Source of the DNA: DATLYH01 sp035575035
GTDB lineage: Bacteria > Planctomycetota > Planctomycetia > Gemmatales > Gemmataceae
Assembly (NCBI GenBank): GCA_035575035.1
Contig: DATLYH010000110.1
Span: forward strand, 1 to 14,833
Reading direction: 5' to 3'
Length of the DNA: 14,833 nt
The translations under genes and the position numbers were made by a program. Under the pieces are notes generated by a model, which was not told the DNA's origin, searched no databases, and worked only from the letters and a program-made list of their open reading frames with translations. Positions 6,741-14,833 of this stretch are shown here, one piece after another (position 1 is the stretch's first letter; every line of letters begins with the position of its first letter).

Positions 6741-7310
6741 ATGGCGACCGCGGAGCTGAAAGGTCATGTGGTCCTGTTCCGCATGAAGAGCGACCGATTT
6801 TGCGAGTTGCCGTTGAGCGAGACGGTCAAGCTCGAACTGTTGAACGGCAAGGTGTTCGCCCGGCCATGGCCCACGCCCTTCTACCAGTACTTCGTCTTTC
6901 AACTCGGTGCAGTGGTTGAGCAGTGGGCTGGGGCTCACAAACTTGGCGCTGTCCTGCCCGATACCCTGATGAAGCTGGACGAGGATTGGACGCCCGCGCC
7001 CGACTTCGTGTTCGTTGCCCGGAAGCACTGGCACCGGGTGAAGGAGAGACAGATCGAAGGACCCGTGGACCTGGCGGTGGAGGTTCTTTCTCCGGAGGAT
7101 GAAGACCTGGATCGGGAGATCAAGTTCGGTGCCTACGGCAAGTTCGGCATCCCCTGGTACTGGATCGTGGACCTGCAAAAGCGCGTCCTGGAAGAGTACA
7201 AGCGACTCGGCCGCTCCTACGGGAGTCTGGTCAAGGTGTCATTTGACGAGCCTTTCGAGCCGCGGCTGTTCCCGGGACTGGTGATCGACCTGGCGTCACT
7301 GGAGTGGTAA
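6741..7310 (+). CDS. Uma2-family (DUF820) PD-(D/E)XK nuclease-like protein
   Basis: The 189-residue product fits the Uma2/DUF820 family of restriction-endonuclease-fold proteins that is greatly expanded in planctomycetes and cyanobacteria. Candidate catalytic residues are Asp88 in APDFVFV, Glu114 in VDLAVEVLSP and Lys128 in DREIKFGAYG. The usual GIPWYWIVD segment and the C-terminal LFPGLVIDLASLEW are also present. The ATG at 6741 is chosen because GGAGG (6731-6735) sits 5 bp upstream; a GTG at 6735 overlaps that ribosome binding site and is unlikely. The gene lies 64 bp after the coiled-coil gene and its TAA is only 10 bp before the glcE start. The biological role of the family is unsettled. 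Several members sit in mobile or defence-like contexts, in line with its place in an insertion that splits the glc genes. Confidence 0.86.
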   Translation: MATAELKGHVVLFRMKSDRFCELPLSETVKLELLNGKVFARPWPTPFYQYFVFQLGAVVEQWAGAHKLGAVLPDTLMKLDEDWTPAPDFVFVARKHWHRVKERQIEGPVDLAVEVLSPEDEDLDREIKFGAYGKFGIPWYWIVDLQKRVLEEYKRLGRSYGSLVKVSFDEPFEPRLFPGLVIDLASLEW

Positions 7311-7320
7311 GGGGCCTGCG

Positions 7321-8598
7321 TTGGAACCGCTGACCTGTTTGATCGACGATTTCGGCCCGCTTCCCGTCGTGCCGCCCTCGTCCGTGGCGGAGATGGGCGA
7401 CCTTGTCCGCCGAGCCGTGGCAGAGGGGCAGGCCATCTATCCGGTCGGCGGCCGGACCATGCTCGATTACGGGTTGCCGCCGACGCGCCCCGGCCTCGTC
7501 GTCGATCTGCGTCGGCTCGACCGGGTCATCGACTACCCCGCCCGTGACATGACCATTACCGTTCAGGCCGGCATCACCGTTGCCCGACTGCAAGAAGTCC
7601 TGGCAGGCGAGAACCAGCGTCTGCCCGTTGATGTGCCGTGCGCGGAACAGGCCACCCTTGGCGGCGCCCTGGCTACCAATGTCAGCGGTCCGCGCCGCTA
7701 CGGCTTCGGCACCCTGCGCGATTACGTCATCGGTATCAGTGTGGTCAACGACGAGGGGCAGGAGGTCAAGGCCGGCGGGCGGGTGGTCAAGAACGTCGCC
7801 GGTTATGACCTGTGCAAGCTCTACATCGGCGCGCTCGGCACGCTCGGCATCATCAGTCAGGTGACACTCAAGCTGCGGCCGCGACCCGAGGAGCAGGCCC
7901 TGCTGACGCTCGGTTGCTCGGCCGACGACCTGGAACCGTTGCTCGACCTGCTCCATCACTCGCGCACCCGGCCAGTCTGCCTCGACGTGCTCAATGCCGC
8001 CGCGGTCCGGGTGCTCAATCAGCGCGCGGGCGGCTTGCTGCCCGAGGCGCCCTGGGTGGTGGTCGTCGGCTTCGAGGACAACCGCCAGAGCGTCGCCTGG
8101 CAGATGCAGCAGCTCATCCAGGAATTGCCGGCCAATCTGACGCCGGGATTGGAGGCCCGGGTCGGCGCCGCATCTGGACCGCTCTGGCAGGCGCTGGTCG
8201 AATTCCCGGCGCGGCCGGAAGCCCGGTTCATTTTCAAGGCCAACCTGCTGCCCCGCGCCGTCGCTGCGTTTTGCCGGCGAGCAGCCGCCCTCTCCCTTAT
8301 TCCTCACGGGGGGGAGAGGGATGCGGGACTGCTCCTTCAAGCCCACGCGGGCAGCGGCATCGTGATCGGACAAGCCGACGACTTGACGCCTGGCAACGCC
8401 GCCACGATGCTAAAAGAGTTACAGGAGGCGGCAGGGGAGGAGGGCAACGTCGTTGTCCGGCGATGTCCGGCGGCGTGGAAGCCGGGCCTGCCCATCTGGG
8501 GCCGGCCACGCGGCGACGCCTGGCTGATGCGTCAGGTGAAGGATAAACTAGACCCCCGACGGCTCTTCAACCCAGGCCGCTTCATTGACGGAATCTAA
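7321..8598 (+). CDS. glcE: Glycolate oxidase subunit GlcE (FAD-binding)
   Basis: This is the second FAD-domain subunit of the glycolate oxidase complex, without the full GlcD oxidase domain. The 425-residue protein shows YPVGGRTMLDYG (40-51), TLGGALATNVSGPRRYGFG (112-130), the GlcE-type GGRVVKNVAGYDLCKLYIGA (152-171), GTLGIISQVTLKLRPRP and the C-terminal LDPRRLFNPGRF (410-421). E. coli GlcE is about 350 residues, so this one is longer, mainly in the middle and the C-terminal third. The start is TTG at 7321, preceded by AAGGGG at 8 bp. The next ATG (7393) would remove 24 residues of normal-looking N-terminus. Residues 323-334 are encoded by a CCCTCTCCC/GGGAGAGGG inverted repeat that looks inserted. 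The glcE stop is followed by a repeat-filled gap before glcF. Confidence 0.9.
   Translation: MEPLTCLIDDFGPLPVVPPSSVAEMGDLVRRAVAEGQAIYPVGGRTMLDYGLPPTRPGLVVDLRRLDRVIDYPARDMTITVQAGITVARLQEVLAGENQRLPVDVPCAEQATLGGALATNVSGPRRYGFGTLRDYVIGISVVNDEGQEVKAGGRVVKNVAGYDLCKLYIGALGTLGIISQVTLKLRPRPEEQALLTLGCSADDLEPLLDLLHHSRTRPVCLDVLNAAAVRVLNQRAGGLLPEAPWVVVVGFEDNRQSVAWQMQQLIQELPANLTPGLEARVGAASGPLWQALVEFPARPEARFIFKANLLPRAVAAFCRRAAALSLIPHGGERDAGLLLQAHAGSGIVIGQADDLTPGNAATMLKELQEAAGEEGNVVVRRCPAAWKPGLPIWGRPRGDAWLMRQVKDKLDPRRLFNPGRFIDGI
8289..8321. repeat. Small C/G-run inverted repeat inside glcE
   Basis: CCCTCTCCC (8289-8297) pairs perfectly with GGGAGAGGG (8313-8321) across a 15-nt loop. It encodes residues 323-334 (including SLIPHGGERD) without breaking the frame. 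The arms and the GGER reading match the larger element inside glcF, so it is probably a short or decayed copy of the same family. Confidence 0.6.
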
Positions 8599-8601
8599 GA
8601 G

Positions 8602-8712
8602 GGCGAGCGGCCGGTGTGAGCCGGCCGGTTCGAGCGGCGAGCGGCCGGTGTGAGCCGGCCGGTTCGGGCGAGCGGCCGGTGTCAACCGGCCGGTTAACAC
8701 CGGCCGCTCGCC
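8602..8712. repeat. Three tandem GGCGAGCGGCCGG palindromic repeats
   Basis: Units begin at 8602, 8636 and 8667, each starting GGCGAGCGGCCGGTGT. The first two continue identically for about 31 bp (GAGCCGGCCGGTTCG). The third runs to 8712 and is a 46-bp near-perfect palindrome: arms 8667-8682 and 8697-8712 match perfectly, the core AACCGGCCGGTT is itself palindromic, and only one base pair (8683/8696) mismatches. The array fills most of the 146-bp gap between glcE and glcF and would fold into a very stable RNA hairpin. A related copy lies at 14757-14803. There are no spacers of CRISPR type and no transposase. Confidence 0.85.
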
Positions 8713-8744
8713 TGGTGTCTGCTACCCCGATCCTTGGTACTTGC

Positions 8745-10259
8745 ATGACCACCGCTGCCGACCCACCCCGGACGCCCTTGACGGTCCTCCCTTCCACCCC
8801 GAGGGTGGCAACCGGCATCGACTATGAGCTTTTCCTCGATTGTGTTCACTGCGGCCTGTGTACGTCGGCCTGCCCGACCTACGTTGAGCTGGGCACGGAG
8901 ATGGACAGCCCGCGCGGCCGAATCTATCTGATGCGCGCGGTCACGGACGGCCGGTTGGAGTTGAGCGACCCCGACGTCCGCCGCCACCTGGACCTTTGCC
9001 TCGACTGCCGGGCCTGCGAGTCGGCTTGTCCCTCCGGAGTGCAGTACGGCAGGCTGATTGAGCCGATGCGCCTTCACATGACCCGGACATTGCCGCCGGC
9101 CGACAACCTTCCCTGGTTGCAGCGGCTGGCGCTGTTCCACGTTTTTCCCTACGCCCGGCGCGACCGGCTCGCCCTGGCCCCGGTCCGGCTGTTGCAGCGG
9201 CTCGGGCTTGACCGGCTGTTGGAGAGGAGCGGCCTGCTGCGTCTCTTGCCGCGCTCGGTGCGTCAGCTGTACGCAATGCTGCCGCGCCTCCGGCCGCACT
9301 ATGGCCGGCTGCCCGAAGTATTGCCCGCCGAGGGACCGCAGCGGGCGCGGGTGGCACTCTTCACCGGCTGCGTCGCCGACGCGATCTTCCCCGAGACGAC
9401 CTTGGCCACGGCGCGCGTGCTTCAGCGTAATGGCTGCGAGGTCTGGGTGCCCCGCGCCCAGACCTGCTGCGGGGCCCTGCACTACCACGCGGGACACGAG
9501 GAGCCGGCCCAACGGTTCGCGGTCGCCAACTGCAACGCCTTCGACCCCCTCACCCCTACCCCTCTCCCCCCTGGGGGGGAGAGGGGAGAAGAATCGTTCC
9601 CCTCGCCCCCGCTGCGGGGGAGAGAGATCGGGGGTGAGGGGGGCACCGCTTTGGGGGAGAGAGGGTGGGGTGAGGGGGTCGATGCCATCATCGTCAACGC
9701 CGCCGGCTGCGGGGCCATGCTCAAGGATTACGGCCATCTGTTGCAGAACACGCCCGATGCCGCCCGAGGAGCAAAGTTTGCCGGCCTGGTGCGGGACATT
9801 AGCGAGTTCCTGGTACAATTGGGGCCGATTCCGCCGGCCCATCCGCTGCCGATCCGGGCGACGTATCACGATGCCTGCCACCTCTGCCACGCGCAGCAGA
9901 TCCGCAAGCCGCCGCGGCAGCTGCTGGAGATGATCCCGGGGCTGGAGCTGCTGCCGCTGGGCGAGAGCGAAATCTGCTGCGGCGCCGCGGGCAGTTACAA
10001 CCTCACCCAGCCGGAGATGGCGGAGCGGTTGGGCCGGCGCAAGGCCCAGAATATCCTGGACACCGGGGCGCAGGCGGTCTTCACCGGCAACGTCGGCTGC
10101 CTATTGCAGATCGCCCGCCACTTGCGCCCGCGGCACCCCGACCTGTGGGTCGCCCACCCGATCGACGCCCTGTGGGCCAGCTACAGCGGCCGGCTGCCCA
10201 ACGATTCTCCGATAAAGTTTTCGCGGGCCCACATGGTTCCCACCGAGGAAACGAGGTAA
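8745..10259 (+). CDS. glcF: Glycolate oxidase iron-sulfur subunit GlcF, with an in-frame repeat insertion
   Basis: GlcF takes electrons from the flavin subunits through two [4Fe-4S] clusters. The clusters are bound by CVHCGLCTSACP (Cys 33, 36, 39, 43) and CLDCRACESACP (Cys 85, 88, 91, 95). Two CCG domains follow: FTGCVADAIFPET with TCCGALHYHAGH (240-251), then AAGCGAMLKDYG, YHDACHLCHAQQ and EICCGAAGSYNL. The 504 residues exceed the usual 400-440 partly because residues 267-311 (DPLTPTPLPPGGERG onward, to GWGEG) are encoded by a palindromic repeat placed between the first CCG motif and the AAGCG motif. The ATG at 8745 is preferred. Starts further upstream (8616) would translate the GGCGAGCGGCCGG repeats. 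No good Shine-Dalgarno is seen before 8745, and a GTG at 8715 is an alternative. Its stop is 3 bp before the next gene. Confidence 0.92.
   Translation: MTTAADPPRTPLTVLPSTPRVATGIDYELFLDCVHCGLCTSACPTYVELGTEMDSPRGRIYLMRAVTDGRLELSDPDVRRHLDLCLDCRACESACPSGVQYGRLIEPMRLHMTRTLPPADNLPWLQRLALFHVFPYARRDRLALAPVRLLQRLGLDRLLERSGLLRLLPRSVRQLYAMLPRLRPHYGRLPEVLPAEGPQRARVALFTGCVADAIFPETTLATARVLQRNGCEVWVPRAQTCCGALHYHAGHEEPAQRFAVANCNAFDPLTPTPLPPGGERGEESFPSPPLRGREIGGEGGTALGERGWGEGVDAIIVNAAGCGAMLKDYGHLLQNTPDAARGAKFAGLVRDISEFLVQLGPIPPAHPLPIRATYHDACHLCHAQQIRKPPRQLLEMIPGLELLPLGESEICCGAAGSYNLTQPEMAERLGRRKAQNILDTGAQAVFTGNVGCLLQIARHLRPRHPDLWVAHPIDALWASYSGRLPNDSPIKFSRAHMVPTEETR
9541..9682. repeat. Composite palindromic element inserted in frame in glcF
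   Basis: The outer ends are perfect 16-bp inverted repeats: TCGACCCCCTCACCCC (9541-9556) and GGGGTGAGGGGGTCGA (9667-9682). Inside are a 13-bp hairpin (CCCCTCTCCCCCC 9559-9571 with its complement at 9573-9586) and a second hairpin CCCCCG-CTG-CGGGGG (9606-9620), then further GGGGGAGAG and GGGGTGAGGG runs, as if several copies had nested. The reading frame passes through without a stop and adds about 45 Pro/Gly/Glu-rich residues to GlcF. Such elements encode no transposase of their own. Confidence 0.85.
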
Positions 10260-10262
10260 CGC

Positions 10263-11144
10263 ATGCGAATCCACGGCATCATCCCGCCCGTCGCTACCCC
10301 GATGCAGCCCAACGAGGACCTCGACCTGCCGCGCCTGAAGTGGTTCCTGGACCGCCTCATCAACGCGGGGGTCCACGCGGTCTTTGTCCTCGGCACCAAC
10401 AGCGAGTTCTACGCCCTGGACGAGCGCGAGAAGCAGGAGGTTATCGCCACGGCCGTCGCTCACGTCAACAAGCGCGTCCCGGTCTTCGCCGGCACCGGGG
10501 CCGAGTCCACCCGCGAGGCCGTCCGCCTGACCCGGATGGCCGAGCGCGAAGGGGTAGACGGCGTCTCGGTCATCACCCCCTACTTCATCATGCCGTCGCA
10601 GCAAGAGATCTACGACCACTACCGCCGGATCGCCGAGCACACGGCGCTGCCGGTGCTGCTGTACAACAACCCGAGCACCTGCGGCGGGCTGAAGATCGAC
10701 GTGGACACGGTCGCCCGGCTGGCGCAGATCCCGAACATCCTCGGCATCAAGGATTCCAGCGGCGACTTCCAGAACACGGTCGAGTACATCCGCGTGGTGC
10801 CGGAGCGCTTCGCCGTGCTGCAAGGGCGCGACACGCTCATCTACCCCAGCCTGATCATGGGGGCCCGCGGCTCGGTGCCGGCGACGGCCAACATCGCGCC
10901 GGCACTGGCGGTCGAGATCTACGAGGCATTCCGCCGCGGCGACCATGAGGCGGCCAAGGCGGCGCAGCTCCGGCTGAATCCGGTGCGCCTGAGCCTGACC
11001 CTGGGCACGGCGCCGGGCGGCGTCAAGGCGGCGCTGGCCCTGCTTGGCGAGCCGATCGGCCCGTGCCGCTCCCCGGTGGCGCCGCTGCCGCCCGACAAGC
11101 AGCAGAAGATGCGGGCCGCCCTGCAACAGGCGGGACTGCTCTGA
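10263..11144 (+). CDS. DapA/HOGA-superfamily class I aldolase
   Basis: The 293-residue (beta/alpha)8-barrel enzyme belongs to the dihydrodipicolinate synthase / N-acetylneuraminate lyase superfamily. Schiff-base Lys163 lies in GIKDSSGD (161-168), catalytic Tyr134 in YNNPSTCGG, and GTNSEFYAL (44-52) replaces the usual GTTGE substrate-carboxylate motif. That change, plus AGTGAESTREAV (76-87), leans away from true DapA and towards 4-hydroxy-2-oxoglutarate aldolase (HOGA1-like) or other 2-oxo acid lyases. It starts 3 bp after the glcF stop with GAGG upstream, so it belongs to the glc transcript. A glyoxylate-linked aldolase (4-hydroxy-2-oxoglutarate to or from glyoxylate plus pyruvate) would fit glycolate oxidation. 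This rests on context and one motif; a lysine-pathway or sugar-acid function is possible. Confidence 0.85.
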   Translation: MRIHGIIPPVATPMQPNEDLDLPRLKWFLDRLINAGVHAVFVLGTNSEFYALDEREKQEVIATAVAHVNKRVPVFAGTGAESTREAVRLTRMAEREGVDGVSVITPYFIMPSQQEIYDHYRRIAEHTALPVLLYNNPSTCGGLKIDVDTVARLAQIPNILGIKDSSGDFQNTVEYIRVVPERFAVLQGRDTLIYPSLIMGARGSVPATANIAPALAVEIYEAFRRGDHEAAKAAQLRLNPVRLSLTLGTAPGGVKAALALLGEPIGPCRSPVAPLPPDKQQKMRAALQQAGLL

Positions 11145-11164
11145 GGCGGCAGCGCCGGCCTCAG
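11141..11164 (+). terminator. Hairpin at the end of the glc transcript
   Basis: CTGAGGC (11141-11147) and GCCTCAG (11158-11164) form a perfect 7-bp stem that includes the aldolase stop codon. GGC/GCC inside extends it with an AGC loop and one bulged G. No T-run follows, so it is at best a processing or attenuated terminator. Confidence 0.35.
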
Positions 11165-11371
11165 CGCCAACCTGCCGCTCAACGACCGCCCCGGATTTGC
11201 CCCCGTTGATCGGGGCCGTGGCTGTACGCTCACCGCCTCTCGACGGCCGCGGCCCCGGGCATCCCGTCGCCGACCGGTTTGTCGGCTCTCCCTCCGCACC
11301 GCCCGCTCGAACTTTTCCTCCTTCCCGGGTGTCTATCCGGGGGCCAGGTGACACGTCTTTCGGAGGGAGCA

Positions 11372-12580
11372 ATGCCCAAGAGTGTCTACACGCGGACAAA
11401 GCCAAACGTCAACGTCGGAACCATCGGCCATATTGACCACGGCAAGACCACGCTGGTCGCCGCCATCCTGGCTCGGCAGGGCCGCCGGAACGGCCTCGCC
11501 AAGGTCCTGACCTACGGCGAGATCGCCAAGGGAGGCACTGTGCGCGACGCGACCAAGACGGTGACGATCGCGGTGGCCCACGTCGAGTACGAGACGCCGT
11601 CGCGGTGCTACACGCACATCGACTGCCCCGGCCATGCCGACTTTATCAAGAACATGATCATCGGCGCGGCCCAGATGGACGGCGCCATCCTGGTGGTGGC
11701 GGCCGACGACGGCGTGATGCCGCAGACCCGCGAGCATGTCCTCCTGGCTCGCCAGGTGGGTGTGTCCCAGATGGTCGTTTTCCTCAACAAGGTGGACCTG
11801 GTGACCGACCCCGAGCTGATCGACCTGGTGGAGCTGGAGGTGCGTGAGCTGCTCACCGCTCACGGCTTCCCCGGCGACGAGGTGCCGGTCATCCGCGGCA
11901 ATGCTCTGGCCGCGCTTCGCTCCGGTGGCGCCGACGACGAGGCCTGCTGTTGCATCGACGCGCTAATGGCCGCGCTGGACACCTATGTGCCCGTGCCGCT
12001 GCGGGACAAGGACCGGCCCTTCTTGATGAATATCGAGAAGGTCCACTCGATCCCGGGCCAGGGCACGGTCGCCACCGGCCGGATCGAGCGCGGCCAGGTC
12101 CAGGTCGGCGACAAGGTCGAGATTGTCGGCCTGAGGCGGGAGCCGCGGGCCACAGTCGTCAAGGGGGTGGAGCGCTTCCATCAGCCGTTGGCGGCCGGCG
12201 TGGCCGGCGACAACGTCGGCGTCCTGCTGCGCGACGTCAAGAAGGACGATATCGAGCGCGGCCAGGTCCTGGCCGCCCCCGGCAGCATCGCGGCCCACTA
12301 CCGCTTCGAGGCGCAGGTGTACGTGCTGATGCCGGAGGAGGGCGGGCGGCACACGCCGTTCTTTGGCGGCTATCGGCCCCAGTTTTTCTTCGGCACGACC
12401 GACGTGACCGGCGCCCTCCGGCTGCCCGAGGGCGTGGAAATGTGCCTGCCCGGCGACCATGTCACGCTCATGGTCGAGCTGCCCGACGACAAGCCCATCG
12501 CCCTGAACGAGGGCTTCCGCTTTACCATGCGGGAGGGCGGCAAGACCGTGGGCTCGGGCAAGGTCAGCCGGGTGCTGTAA
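11372..12580 (+). CDS. Divergent, stand-alone EF-Tu paralogue
   Basis: The 402-residue translational GTPase has all three EF-Tu domains and ends VGSGKVSRVL. The P-loop GHIDHGKT (19-26), DCPGH (84-88) and NKVD (139-142) are intact, and G5 reads NAL (177-179) instead of SAL. Switch I is rewritten: the near-universal APEEKARGITI is replaced by GGTVRDATKTVTI (54-66), which keeps the Mg-coordinating Thr65 but loses the Arg-Gly pair. Domain 2 reads GQGTVATG where GRGTVVTG is usual, and GTTDVTG (341-347) lacks the usual preceding Arg. The ATG at 11372 follows GGAGGG, and earlier in-frame starts give a non-EF-Tu leader. No rpsJ, fusA, secE or ribosomal gene is nearby, so this is probably not the housekeeping tuf copy. 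It may serve a specialised or stress role, or bind fewer tRNAs. This is inferred. Confidence 0.9.
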   Translation: MPKSVYTRTKPNVNVGTIGHIDHGKTTLVAAILARQGRRNGLAKVLTYGEIAKGGTVRDATKTVTIAVAHVEYETPSRCYTHIDCPGHADFIKNMIIGAAQMDGAILVVAADDGVMPQTREHVLLARQVGVSQMVVFLNKVDLVTDPELIDLVELEVRELLTAHGFPGDEVPVIRGNALAALRSGGADDEACCCIDALMAALDTYVPVPLRDKDRPFLMNIEKVHSIPGQGTVATGRIERGQVQVGDKVEIVGLRREPRATVVKGVERFHQPLAAGVAGDNVGVLLRDVKKDDIERGQVLAAPGSIAAHYRFEAQVYVLMPEEGGRHTPFFGGYRPQFFFGTTDVTGALRLPEGVEMCLPGDHVTLMVELPDDKPIALNEGFRFTMREGGKTVGSGKVSRVL

Positions 12581-12606
12581 CAGCGGTTCTCGGACCCCTC
12601 TTTCTC

Positions 12607-12645
12607 ACCGCCCCCGGCGCGGACACCGCTGGGGGCGGTTTCTCG
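12607..12645 (+). terminator. Intrinsic terminator after the EF-Tu gene
   Basis: ACCGCCCCC (12607-12615) and GGGGGCGGT (12631-12639) form a perfect 9-bp stem. An inner GCGG/CCGC stem closes an ACA loop, and TTTCTCGT follows. It starts 26 bp after the stop codon. The T-run is on the + side only, so it serves the EF-Tu gene rather than the convergent speA. Confidence 0.75.
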
Positions 12646-12760
12646 TGCCCCCTGGCCCCCGCCTGAGATCGGGCAAGACCGCCTCCCATCGGCACGGGGC
12701 CGCGCCGGACCGGCCACGGACGGCATCGGGTTGGCCATGACGGACCAAGGCGATCCGGTA

Positions 12761-14695
<1,935 letters not shown>

Positions 14696-14756
14696 CAGAG
14701 GGTTCTCCTCGATAAAACCGGAAGATTGTTCCGAAAGCGGTGAGTTTCCCATCCCA

Positions 14757-14803
14757 GCGAGCGGCCGCTCACCAGCACCGGCCGGCTGACGCCGGCCGCT
14801 CGC
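14757..14803. repeat. GGCGAGCGGCCGG-family palindrome upstream of speA
   Basis: GCGAGCGGCCG (14757-14767) and CGGCCGCTCGC (14793-14803) are perfect 11-bp inverted arms around ACCGGCCGGC-type core sequence. The arms match those of the array at 8602-8712. It sits immediately upstream of the outer possible speA start and could lie in the speA 5' leader. The promoter of speA must lie beyond it or between it and the gene; none is clear. Confidence 0.75.
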
Positions 14804-14833
14804 CAGACGGACAGGCGGCTAAACGACGTGCTT

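Noticed and set aside
7231..8373. A 380-codon minus-strand open frame opposite glcE, and similar ones at 8694-9890 and 10101-11405
   Set aside because: They lie opposite glcE, glcF and the aldolase, lack ribosome binding sites and have antisense-type composition.
8602..8712. CRISPR array
   Set aside because: The units are nearly contiguous, with no unique spacers of constant length, and are strongly palindromic; no cas gene is present.
8616..8744. An upstream GTG start for glcF adding 43 residues
   Set aside because: The added residues translate the GGCGAGCGGCCGG repeats and are not protein-like; the Fe-S protein begins normally at 8745 (or possibly GTG 8715).
11279..11371. An upstream start for the EF-Tu gene
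   Set aside because: EF-Tu proteins begin a few residues before KPxVNVGTIGH; GGAGGG precedes the ATG at 11372.

Overview
The window looks like chromosomal DNA from a GC-rich planctomycete, most likely of the Gemmataceae type. This rests on gene style (membrane-anchored coiled-coil proteins, a Uma2-family protein, a DUF6932-like gene, a stand-alone divergent EF-Tu) and on C/G-run palindromic repeats that enter coding frames. It is inferred from family content, not from a marker gene. All genes are on the + strand except speA at the right end.

Left part (1-3592): a cluster of envelope-type proteins of no family I can name. Three consecutive genes (236-1369, 1381-2109, 2451-3320) encode proteins with the same gapless 29-residue membrane-anchor signature followed by different coiled-coil bodies. 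The third also carries a C-terminal beta-rich domain and has its own very good sigma-70-type promoter with a leader of about 300 nt. A 67-residue single-pass protein follows. A 599-bp gene-free stretch (3593-4191) then holds a possible terminator and an AT-rich pocket with two adjacent perfect palindromes.

Middle part (4192-11144): a glycolate-oxidase locus. A four-helix membrane protein precedes glcD. glcE and glcF follow, but glcD is separated from glcE by three accessory genes: a minimal nucleotidyltransferase-like protein, a small coiled-coil protein overlapping it by 4 bp, and a Uma2-family PD-(D/E)XK protein. The first two have clearly lower GC than glcD. After glcF, 3 bp away, lies a DapA/HOGA-superfamily aldolase. 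GlcDEF would oxidise glycolate to glyoxylate. The aldolase may act on a related 2-oxo acid, possibly releasing or consuming glyoxylate plus pyruvate.

Two kinds of palindromic repeat mark this locus. One is a C/G-run element inserted in frame inside glcF (about 45 residues), with a small relative in glcE. The other is a GGCGAGCGGCCGG element: three copies fill the glcE-glcF gap, the last a 46-bp near-perfect palindrome, and another copy lies upstream of speA.

Right part (11372-14833): a stand-alone, divergent EF-Tu paralogue with a rewritten switch I, a strong intrinsic terminator, and a convergent biosynthetic arginine decarboxylase gene (speA) on the minus strand.

The strongest candidates for something undescribed are the triplet of signature-sharing envelope proteins, the nucleotidyltransferase/GreA-N-like gene pair inside the glc locus, the in-frame repeat in glcF, and the atypical EF-Tu.
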